Positions 14,922 through 21,210 of a DNA stretch of 21,210 bases are shown here, piece after piece. The stretch lies in the NCBI GenBank assembly GCA_023418535.1, contig JAEZZN010000009.1:1-21210 (forward strand), in the 5' to 3' direction. Below the pieces are notes generated by a model that saw only the letters and a program-made list of their open reading frames with translations, was not told the origin of the DNA and did not search any database. Origin of the DNA: Bacillota bacterium (GTDB lineage: Bacteria > Bacillota_A > Clostridia > Tissierellales > Peptoniphilaceae). Within the stretch, counting starts at the first letter, position 1. Each line of letters opens with the position of its first letter. A program made the position numbers and the translations under genes.

Positions 14922-17021
14922 ATGTCAAAAGTTAGAGTATATGCATTAGCAAAAGAATTAAACCTATCTAGTAAAGAATTAATAGCTACTTTATACGAAG
15001 AATTTGGTCTAGAAATTAGTAGTCATATGGCAGTTATAGAAGATGAGAATCTTGAACTGATAAGAGAGTATTTTAAAGAATTAAATGAAGATAAAAATAA
15101 AAAACATAAAAAAGAAGAAGTAATAGTTGATAAATACGAAGAAGAATATGATGAAGAACTTTTAAGACAAAGTAAGAAAAATAAGAAAAAAGAAAAGAAT
15201 AAAAAAGAAAATCAATCAAAAAATGAAGAAACAGTAAAAGAGGAAGACACTTCCAAAACAGTAGAAGATGATGTTGTATACATTGAAGAAGGAATTACTG
15301 TAAAAGAATTTTCAGAATTAATAAATAAACCAGTAACTCAAGTAATTGGTGAACTTATGAAAATGGGATTGTTCCTAAATATGAACCAACAAATTAGTAT
15401 TGAACAAGCCATGGAAGTAGGTATCAACTTCAACATAGATGTGCAAGAAAAAGTTGTAGAAGAAGATAATTCTGATGATATATCAAATATTGATTTTGAA
15501 GATAAAGAAGAAGATTTGTCTCCTAGAGCTCCAGTTGTATCTGTTATGGGACACGTTGATCATGGTAAAACATCTTTACTTGATAGAATGAGAGATTCTA
15601 AAGTAGCAAAATCAGAAGCTGGTGGAATTACTCAACATATTGGTGCTTCAACTGTATATGTGAATGATAAGAAAATAGTTTTCTTAGATACTCCTGGACA
15701 CGAAGCATTTACTCAAATGAGATTAAGAGGAGCAAATGCAACTGATATAGCAATACTTGTAGTTGCTGCTGATGACGGAGTTATGCCTCAAACAATAGAA
15801 GCTATAAACCATGCTAAAGCTGCTCACACACCAATAATAGTTGCAATTAATAAAATAGATAAATATGAATCAAATCCAGAAAAAGTTATGTCTGAATTAG
15901 CTGAACATGGATTGACTCCAGAAGCATGGGGAGGAGATACAATTATGGTACCTGTTTCTGCTCATACTGGTGAAGGTGTTGATGATTTATTAGAAATGAT
16001 ACTACTTGTAGCTGAAATGGAAGAATTAAAAGCAAATCCAAATAGGGATGCAGTAGGTATCGTTATAGAGGCGCAATTAGATAAGGGGAGAGGTCCTGTA
16101 GCTACTGTATTAGTTAATAAAGGAACTCTTAACAAAGGTGACTTTGTAGTTTCTGGTAGTACTTCAGGCAAAGTTAGAGCTATGTTTGATAACAATCAGA
16201 AAGAAGTAAAAAAAGCAAAACCTTCCACTCCTGTATTAATTTTAGGTCTATCCGAAGTTCCTGAAGCAGGTGATAAAATCTATGCAATTAAAGATGAAAA
16301 ATTAGGTAAAAAATTTGCTGACAAAGTGAAGGAAAAAGAAAGAGACGATTATATTAGAAGAACATCTACAGTAAATCTTGATCAATTATTCAATAAGATT
16401 TCTGATGGTGAAGTGAAAGACTTAAATATCATACTTAAAACTGATGTTAAAGGGACTATTGAAGCTGTTACATCATCATTTTTAAAACTTTCAAATGATG
16501 AAGTTAAAGTAAATGTTGTTCATGGTGCTGTAGGTGGAATTAATGAATCTGATATAATGCTTGCAAATGCTTCAAATGCCATAATAATAGGTTTTAATGT
16601 TAGACCAAATCAAGGTGCTAAAGCTCAAGCTGAAGAACATGGAATTGAAATTAGAACATATAGAGTTATATATGAAGCTATTGAAGATCTAGAAAAAGCA
16701 ATTAAAGGTATGCTAGCTCCAGAATATGTAGAACAAGTAATAGGAACTTCCGAAATAAGAGATGTATTTAAAGTTCCTGGAGTTGGAAATGTTGCAGGAA
16801 TATATGTAACAAATGGTAAAATGCAAAGAAATGCTAAAGTAAGACTTATAAGAAATGATGTTGTAATTATGGAAGGCGTAATCTCTTCACTTAGAAGATT
16901 TAAAGATGACGTTAAAGAACTAAATCAAGGCTATGAAGGTGGTTTAGGAATAGAAAATTACAATGATATTAAAGTTGGAGATTATATCGAAGCATTTATA
17001 GATAAAGAAGTAGAAAGATAG
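14922..17021 (+). CDS. infB: translation initiation factor IF-2
   Basis: IF-2 is the GTPase that brings initiator tRNA to the ribosome and promotes subunit joining. The 699-residue protein has an IF2N domain (residues 3-40, VRVYALAKELNLSSKEL), a charged lysine- and glutamate-rich linker (about 50-120), a second IF2N-like domain (about 122-170), and the G domain with GHVDHGKT (210-217), DTPGHEAF and NKID. Domains II to IV follow, including VKGTIEAV and the IGTSEIRDVFKVPGVGNVAG region. AAAGGTGG precedes the ATG. Length is typical for a Firmicutes IF-2. Confidence 0.98.
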   Translation: MSKVRVYALAKELNLSSKELIATLYEEFGLEISSHMAVIEDENLELIREYFKELNEDKNKKHKKEEVIVDKYEEEYDEELLRQSKKNKKKEKNKKENQSKNEETVKEEDTSKTVEDDVVYIEEGITVKEFSELINKPVTQVIGELMKMGLFLNMNQQISIEQAMEVGINFNIDVQEKVVEEDNSDDISNIDFEDKEEDLSPRAPVVSVMGHVDHGKTSLLDRMRDSKVAKSEAGGITQHIGASTVYVNDKKIVFLDTPGHEAFTQMRLRGANATDIAILVVAADDGVMPQTIEAINHAKAAHTPIIVAINKIDKYESNPEKVMSELAEHGLTPEAWGGDTIMVPVSAHTGEGVDDLLEMILLVAEMEELKANPNRDAVGIVIEAQLDKGRGPVATVLVNKGTLNKGDFVVSGSTSGKVRAMFDNNQKEVKKAKPSTPVLILGLSEVPEAGDKIYAIKDEKLGKKFADKVKEKERDDYIRRTSTVNLDQLFNKISDGEVKDLNIILKTDVKGTIEAVTSSFLKLSNDEVKVNVVHGAVGGINESDIMLANASNAIIIGFNVRPNQGAKAQAEEHGIEIRTYRVIYEAIEDLEKAIKGMLAPEYVEQVIGTSEIRDVFKVPGVGNVAGIYVTNGKMQRNAKVRLIRNDVVIMEGVISSLRRFKDDVKELNQGYEGGLGIENYNDIKVGDYIEAFIDKEVER

Positions 17022-17027
17022 GTCTAT

Positions 17028-17408
17028 ATGAATAAAACGAGAATTAGAAGAATTGCATCAGAATTAAAAAAAGAAATATCAGTTCTTATTAATCAAGATT
17101 TAAAAGATTCAAGAATAGCTCCAATTACTTCTATTACTGAAGTTGACTTAACAGATGACTTACAATCTGCAAAAGTATATATTTCTGTATTAGGTTCTCA
17201 AAAAGAAAAAGAAGATACTATGGAAGGACTATTACATTCTAAAGGTTATATAAAAAGAGAACTTGGTAATAGATTGAATTTAAGACATATTCCAGAACTA
17301 TATTTCGTATTAGATGAGCAATTAGAAAAAGCTATGAAAATGGATAAACTAATTAGTGAAGTTATCAAAAAAGATAATGAGGCAATAAATGATAGAGAAG
17401 AAGAATAA
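17028..17408 (+). CDS. rbfA: ribosome-binding factor A
   Basis: RbfA is a KH-type factor that matures the 30S subunit near the 16S rRNA 5' helix. The 126-residue product has the expected N-terminal RIRRIASELKKEISVLINQDL, the SITEVDLTDDLQSAKVYISVLG strand-helix region and the RHIPELYFVLDEQLEKAMKMD motif. It starts six bases after infB and overlaps nrnA by 20 bases at its end. The neighbouring infB and truB are classical partners. Confidence 0.95.
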   Translation: MNKTRIRRIASELKKEISVLINQDLKDSRIAPITSITEVDLTDDLQSAKVYISVLGSQKEKEDTMEGLLHSKGYIKRELGNRLNLRHIPELYFVLDEQLEKAMKMDKLISEVIKKDNEAINDREEE

Positions 17409-18363
17409 ACTATTTGAGCAAATAAAAAATGCAAATAATATTTTAATATCTGCACATGTAAACCCAGATGGAGATGCTGTTGGCTCTTCATTTGGTATTG
17501 CGCATATACTTAGAAATATGGGTAAAAATGCCTATGTAGTGGAAAATGACAAATTCCCAAAAAATTTAGAGTTTATGTATGATGAAACTATTTATTTCAA
17601 TAATCAATTTGAAGAAATTGATTTATTTATTGCTATAGATAGTGCAGATATAATGAGAATAGGAAACTCTGTAGAATATTTTAATAAGTCTAAAGATACG
17701 GCAGTTATTGATCATCATATAACTAATGAAGGATATTCCAACAATGATATTATTTATTTATCAAGCTCTGCTTGTGAGATTGTAGCTGAAACATTTATGG
17801 AAAATAATATAACTATTCCACAAAAAGCAGCAGATTATCTATATTTGGGAATTTTAACTGACACTTATAGATTCCAATACTCTTCATCTACTTCAGATAC
17901 CTTAAGAATTGCAGCTAATTTAATTGATTTAGGTGCGAGAAAAGATTTTATACATGATAATTTATATGAAAGATTTGATCCAAATTATTTATTTTTACAA
18001 GCTGAAGTTATTCAAAATGCTACATGGATAGGTGATAAGATTATTACAGCTAAAATTTCCAAAGATTTAATGAATAAATACAATATGCATTTTGATGAAG
18101 CAGAAGGCTTAGTTTCTCTTTTAAGAACTATAAAAGGCGTTGAAGTATCTGCTATAGTTAAGGAATATACAGAAACAGAACAAAAGTTAAGCTTTAGATC
18201 ACAAAATATCGTAGATGTATCAGAAATTGCTAAAGAATTTGGTGGAGGCGGTCATACAAGAGCTTCTGGAGCAACTGTAAAAGGTACACTAGATGAAGTT
18301 TTTGAAAAACTAAACAATAGATTGGAAAAACTTTATGAAAACGGGAATCTTGGTAATAAATAA
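17389..18363 (+). CDS. nrnA: DHH-family nano-RNase/phosphatase NrnA
   Basis: NrnA-type DHH-DHHA1 enzymes degrade very short RNAs from their ends and in many species dephosphorylate pAp; relatives hydrolyse linear or cyclic dinucleotides. The 324-residue product shows HVNPDGDAVGSS (about 23-34), the DHH motif at 108-110, SACEIVAE, TDTYRF, and the DHHA1 motif GGGGHTRASGA (285-295). The start at 17389 is supported by GAGG at about 17379 and lies within the end of rbfA. The end overlaps truB by 29 bases. Its presence between rbfA and truB is common in Firmicutes. Substrate choice cannot be read from sequence alone. Confidence 0.93.
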   Translation: MIEKKNKLFEQIKNANNILISAHVNPDGDAVGSSFGIAHILRNMGKNAYVVENDKFPKNLEFMYDETIYFNNQFEEIDLFIAIDSADIMRIGNSVEYFNKSKDTAVIDHHITNEGYSNNDIIYLSSSACEIVAETFMENNITIPQKAADYLYLGILTDTYRFQYSSSTSDTLRIAANLIDLGARKDFIHDNLYERFDPNYLFLQAEVIQNATWIGDKIITAKISKDLMNKYNMHFDEAEGLVSLLRTIKGVEVSAIVKEYTETEQKLSFRSQNIVDVSEIAKEFGGGGHTRASGATVKGTLDEVFEKLNNRLEKLYENGNLGNK

Positions 18364-19225
18364 ATCCGAGAATATGACTTCTCATGATGTCGTAGCTATA
18401 TTGAGAAAAAAGCTAAATATGAAGAGAATAGGGCATACTGGAACACTTGATCCTATGGCTACAGGAGTTCTACCTATATGTATTGGAAATTCCACTAGAA
18501 TCTCTGAATATATTATGAACCAAGGAAAATCATATATAGCTACTCTAAAGTTTGGTGAGTCAACTACCACTTATGACAGTGAAGGAGAAATTACAGATAT
18601 AAGTAACAAAGTATCTTTTACCTCTGATCAAGTAAACAAAGTCTTAGAAACATTTTTAGGTGACATTTCTCAAACACCACCAATTTACTCAGCTATAAAA
18701 GTAAATGGTAAGAAACTTTATGAATATGCAAGAGACAATGAAAAAATTGAGATTAAATCTCGTAAAGTCACTATATACGATATTAAACTAATAGAAATTA
18801 AAAATGAATTTGCTAAAATATATATTAGCTGTTCAAAGGGAACATATATCAGATCCATAATTCATGATTTAGGTATAAAACTTAATAGTTATGCTCATAT
18901 GACAGAATTAATTAGAACTAGAGTGGGCCGTTTCGATTTAGAAAATTCAATTGATATTTCTAAAATAGATGATTATTCATTAGAAGATTTAGAAAATTCA
19001 TTAATTTCTATTAATGAAGCATTATATAATTTTGAATCTCTTGAAGTTACAAAAATCATTAGAGATAGACTTGTTAATGGACAAAGAATTAATATAAAAG
19101 ATTTAATAAATACAAAAATTCCAAAAGACGAAGAAATTAAAATTATTTCAGAAAATGAATTTATTGGTATAGCTAAAATAAATAATAATATATTAAAAAT
19201 GGAGAAAATGCTTTGGCAAAGATAA
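18335..19225 (+). CDS. truB: tRNA pseudouridine(55) synthase
   Basis: TruB makes pseudouridine 55 in the T loop of tRNAs. The 296-residue product begins with the standard GILVINKSENMTSHDVV, has GHTGTLDPMATGVLPI with the catalytic Asp at residue 39, and later QTPPIYSAIKVNGKKLYEYAR and SKGTYIRSIIHDLG. The ATG at 18335 lies inside the end of nrnA with GGAAAA as a weak ribosome site. The last 13 bases overlap ribF. The strong start similarity to the family leaves little doubt about the frame. Confidence 0.96.
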   Translation: MKTGILVINKSENMTSHDVVAILRKKLNMKRIGHTGTLDPMATGVLPICIGNSTRISEYIMNQGKSYIATLKFGESTTTYDSEGEITDISNKVSFTSDQVNKVLETFLGDISQTPPIYSAIKVNGKKLYEYARDNEKIEIKSRKVTIYDIKLIEIKNEFAKIYISCSKGTYIRSIIHDLGIKLNSYAHMTELIRTRVGRFDLENSIDISKIDDYSLEDLENSLISINEALYNFESLEVTKIIRDRLVNGQRINIKDLINTKIPKDEEIKIISENEFIGIAKINNNILKMEKMLWQR

Positions 19226-20151
19226 TTGATTTAGATTTAGAAAAATTTGATTTTGATATATCCGCTATAGGTCTTGGAAATTTCGATGGATTCCACAAAG
19301 GACATAGAGATATAGTTGAAAAAACAATACAAAAAGCAAAAGAATATAATGTTAAATCATCAATTCTGCTTTTTAAACAACATACAAATGAAGTGTTTCC
19401 GCATTTTCCAAGATATTATATAAATTCATTAGAAGATAAAATAGAAATACTTGAAGAATATGGTGTCGACTATATATTTACTATAAATTTCACTTATGAA
19501 TTTGCACAATTGACTAAAGAAGAATTTATATTAGATTTTATTAGAAAAGAATTAAATGCTAAATATATTATTTGTGGACCAGATTATACTTACGGAAAAC
19601 TATCAAAAGGAACCGTATCAGATTTATATGAAATGGAGAAAACAAATGATATAAAAGTATTCGTTGAAGATTACACTATGATTAAAGATGAAAAAATATC
19701 ATCTACAACAATAAGAAAACTTTTATATCAAGGAAGAGTTTCTGAAGCATATAAACTATTAAATAGACCATATACAATTAGAGGAAATGTTGTACATGGA
19801 TTTAAAATTGGTTCAAAAGTCCTTGGCTACCCAACAGCAAATATAGAGACTAATTTCAGATATATATTACCTAAAGAAGGAGTATATTTAACTAATCTAA
19901 TCTTAAAAAATAATAAATATTTATCTTTAACTTCTATTGGTACAAATCCAACAGTTACCGATAGTAGAGAAATAAAGTTAGAAACATTTATTATAGATTT
20001 TGATAAAAAAATATATGGTGAAGAAGTCAAAATAGAGTTTTTAGAATGGATTAGAGATCAAATAAAATTTGATTCAAAAGACGAATTAATAGATCAAATG
20101 AATAAAGATTATCAATATGCACTTAAATATAAAAAGAATTTACAAAATTAA
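19213..20151 (+). CDS. ribF: riboflavin kinase/FMN adenylyltransferase
   Basis: RibF makes FMN from riboflavin and FAD from FMN. The 312-residue protein joins an N-terminal adenylyltransferase domain, with GNFDGFHKGH (22-31) and ISSTTIR (162-168), to a C-terminal flavokinase domain with KVLGYPTANIE (PTAN at 207-210), SIGTNPTV and the KIYGEEVKIEFLEWIRD end. It uses a TTG start at 19213, set by GGAG at 19201-19204 and located within the end of truB. The gene closes the rimP operon. An rpsO promoter begins within its last codons. Confidence 0.95.
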   Translation: MAKIIDLDLEKFDFDISAIGLGNFDGFHKGHRDIVEKTIQKAKEYNVKSSILLFKQHTNEVFPHFPRYYINSLEDKIEILEEYGVDYIFTINFTYEFAQLTKEEFILDFIRKELNAKYIICGPDYTYGKLSKGTVSDLYEMEKTNDIKVFVEDYTMIKDEKISSTTIRKLLYQGRVSEAYKLLNRPYTIRGNVVHGFKIGSKVLGYPTANIETNFRYILPKEGVYLTNLILKNNKYLSLTSIGTNPTVTDSREIKLETFIIDFDKKIYGEEVKIEFLEWIRDQIKFDSKDELIDQMNKDYQYALKYKKNLQN

Positions 20152-20167
20152 TTTATTTTGTTATAAT
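20139..20167 (+). promoter_or_regulatory. rpsO promoter
   Basis: TTTACA (20139-20144) and TATAAT (20162-20167) are spaced by 17 bases, with TG at 20159-20160 as an extended -10. The -35 lies inside the end of ribF. Transcription should begin near 20174, giving a leader of about 72 nt. Confidence 0.85.
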
Positions 20168-20175
20168 AATTAAGT

Positions 20176-20221
20176 ACTTTTGCTTGGTGATTAGAAACTC
20201 CGGTCATCACTCGGTAAAAGT
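20176..20221 (+). promoter_or_regulatory. candidate S15 leader
   Basis: The rpsO leader pairs ACTTTT (20176-20181) with AAAAGT (20216-20221) and GTGAT (20187-20191) with ATCAC (20206-20210). A GC-rich inner loop (CTCCGG) lies between. S15 represses its own translation through leader folds in several bacterial groups, including Gram-positives. The pairing is visible; S15 binding is inferred from position. Confidence 0.65.
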
Positions 20222-20245
20222 GGATATAGAAAATAGGAGGAAAAA

Positions 20246-20512
20246 ATGATTTCACAAGAAAAGAAACAAGCGATAATTAAAGAATTCGCTAGAAAAGAAG
20301 GCGATACAGGTTCAACAGAAGTTCAAGTAGCTATAATGACTGAAAGAATCAAAGAGTTAACTGAACATTTAAAAGCTAATCCTAAAGATCATGCATCTAG
20401 AAGAGGATTATATATGTTAATCGGTAGAAGAAAAGGCTTATTAGATTACTATCAAAAGAAAGATATTGAAGCATATCGTAATTTAATTGAAAAATTAGGA
20501 ATCAGAAGATAA
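20246..20512 (+). CDS. rpsO: 30S ribosomal protein S15
   Basis: S15 is a primary binding protein of the 30S central domain and contacts the 16S rRNA three-way junction. The 88-residue length is standard, and the motifs [32 protein letters not shown] and [14 protein letters not shown] are intact. AGGAGG (20235-20240) precedes the ATG. The gene is monocistronic: its own promoter and folded leader lie upstream and a terminator follows. Confidence 0.99.
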   Translation: MISQEKKQAIIKEFARKEGDTGSTEVQVAIMTERIKELTEHLKANPKDHASRRGLYMLIGRRKGLLDYYQKKDIEAYRNLIEKLGIRR

Positions 20513-20565
20513 TTAAATTATTAAATATAAATATAAATAAAACATTATTTCAAAATACATTAAAG

Positions 20566-20596
20566 GTAGGGATTCATTTGAATTCTTACTTTTTTT
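20566..20596 (+). terminator. rpsO intrinsic terminator
   Basis: GTAGGGATTC (20566-20575) pairs fully, with two G-U pairs, to GAATTCTTAC (20580-20589) around ATTT. A run of seven T follows (20590-20596). Confidence 0.9.
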
Positions 20597-20706
20597 ATTT
20601 GTATATAAATATTATTCTATGTATATATGCCTTTAGATTTTAGTTGTAACTTTCACAAATAGGATAAATAAGCTAGAAATGATTAAAATTTAATGTAATT
20701 TTGAAG

Positions 20707-20735
20707 TTGACAAAAAAATACTAATATTATATAAC
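20707..20735 (+). promoter_or_regulatory. promoter of small exported ORF
   Basis: TTGACA (20707-20712), a perfect -35, and TATAAC (20730-20735) are spaced by 17 bases. Transcription should start near 20742, leaving a leader of about 130 nt before the next ATG. The rest of 20597-20706 is AT-rich and shows no gene or clear structure. Confidence 0.75.
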
Positions 20736-20741
20736 ATATTT

Positions 20742-20870
20742 ATAACAAAGTTATTAAAAAAGAATATTGAGATTGCAGAGGATGACCAATGAAGTTTTAG
20801 TGTGTATACTGTACTATACATAATTTTCAATCAAATTGTTATTAAAATAAAAAAATAAGAAAGGATAGAT
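20742..20870 (+). other. long leader before small ORF
   Basis: This untranslated stretch between the promoter and the 20871 ORF holds the inverted repeat TGTATA (20803-20808) with TATACA (20815-20820). It looks neither like a known riboswitch nor like a T-box. A 13-codon reading frame starting at about 20782 lacks a usable ribosome site, so I do not call it a gene. Confidence 0.4.
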
Positions 20871-21062
20871 ATGAAAAATAAATATTTTAGAATGATTATA
20901 ATAAGTTTAATTATTTTTACTTTTTTTATTAATACTTCTAATATATCCGAAGCAAATGAAGAATTGTCTATATACAATGATTATGTAGTTGATAATTTAG
21001 ATGATATATCTCGTATAATAAAAATTACAGAAAATAATAATTTAAAATGTAGGTTCAAATAA
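20871..21062 (+). CDS. small exported protein, possibly frameshifted
   Basis: This 63-residue ORF is not recognised. It starts with a Sec-type signal peptide: positive MKNKYFR, a hydrophobic core IIISLIIFTFFI, and a probable cleavage after SEA near residue 28. The remaining 35 residues are acidic (ELSIYNDYVVDNLDDIS). An AGGA site and a consensus-like promoter precede it, which supports expression. Just after its last residues the +1 frame opens at 21046 and runs to a stop at 21102, encoding NVGSNKAYVWNPWGQFIF. That tail, rich in aromatic residues and glycine, looks more protein-like than the KCRFK end, so a one-base frameshift or a sequencing error is possible. An imperfect hairpin follows (21101-21131). 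Function is unknown. Confidence 0.5.
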   Translation: MKNKYFRMIIISLIIFTFFINTSNISEANEELSIYNDYVVDNLDDISRIIKITENNNLKCRFK

Positions 21063-21210
21063 GGCTTATGTTTGGAATCCTTGGGGTCAGTTCATTTTCT
21101 AGCTTTTTTATACTTTATAAAGAATAAAGCTTCCATATATAATCGAATATAGCGTGTCTATTTCTAATTAAATTACAGAGGTTGTAATTAATTTATATCA
21201 ATATAGTATT

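Noticed and set aside
20782..20823. 13-codon ORF as a leader peptide before the exported ORF
   Set aside because: It has no properly spaced ribosome site and no run of regulatory codons, and such short frames are common by chance.
1..21210. CRISPR arrays, tRNA or rRNA genes, phage genes or a toxin-antitoxin pair
   Set aside because: I saw no regularly spaced repeats, no cloverleaf or rRNA signature, and no cas, phage or toxin family motifs on either strand.

Overview
The window is an AT-rich stretch of chromosome from a low-GC Gram-positive bacterium. Its backbone is the conserved Firmicutes translation, envelope and replication cluster: rpsB, tsf, pyrH, frr, uppS, cdsA, rseP, polC, rimP, nusA, rnpM (ylxR), infB, rbfA, nrnA, truB, ribF and rpsO, all on the + strand. 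The Gram-positive-type PolC, the gene order, the strong AGGAGG-like ribosome binding sites and the very AT-rich codon use all point to Firmicutes. An anaerobic coccus of the Tissierellia/Peptoniphilaceae type is my best guess, but that is an inference from general likeness.

Layout. (1) About 60-1640: an IS110-family insertion sequence with its DEDD transposase on the - strand. It is bracketed by a 12-bp direct repeat and carries a structured non-coding stretch upstream of the transposase that fits a bridge RNA. (2) 1708-2723: a two-gene envelope-stress-like unit (YtxH-domain and DUF948-domain proteins) closed by a terminator. (3) 2756-4897: rpsB-tsf behind a strong promoter and a folded leader that fits an S2 autoregulatory element. 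(4) 4915-12916: pyrH-frr-uppS-cdsA-rseP-polC, tightly packed and often overlapping. (5) 12918-20151: the rimP-nusA-rnpM-infB-rbfA-nrnA-truB-ribF operon, with its own near-consensus promoter and a terminator-shaped leader hairpin. (6) 20139-20596: rpsO with its own promoter, a candidate S15 leader and a terminator. (7) 20597-21210: a mostly non-coding AT-rich region with a good promoter and one small exported ORF that may be frameshifted.

How the genes work together. rpsB, tsf, frr, infB, rbfA, rimP, truB and rpsO build or run the ribosome. nusA and rnpM act on transcription and RNA. pyrH supplies UDP. uppS and cdsA feed lipid carrier and phospholipid synthesis, and rseP is a membrane protease. 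polC replicates the chromosome, nrnA degrades nano-RNA or cyclic dinucleotide products, and ribF makes FMN and FAD. Genes often found in this neighbourhood but absent here are dxr (between cdsA and rseP), ispG (between rseP and polC) and ylxQ (between rnpM and infB).

Most of the window is ordinary housekeeping DNA. The points most worth a second look are the candidate IS110 bridge RNA and element ends, the apparent loss of the PHP metal site in PolC, terminator-like hairpins at the start of polC and in the rimP-nusA leader, a long-form EF-Ts, and the small exported ORF at the right end. I did not find a clearly new multi-gene system.
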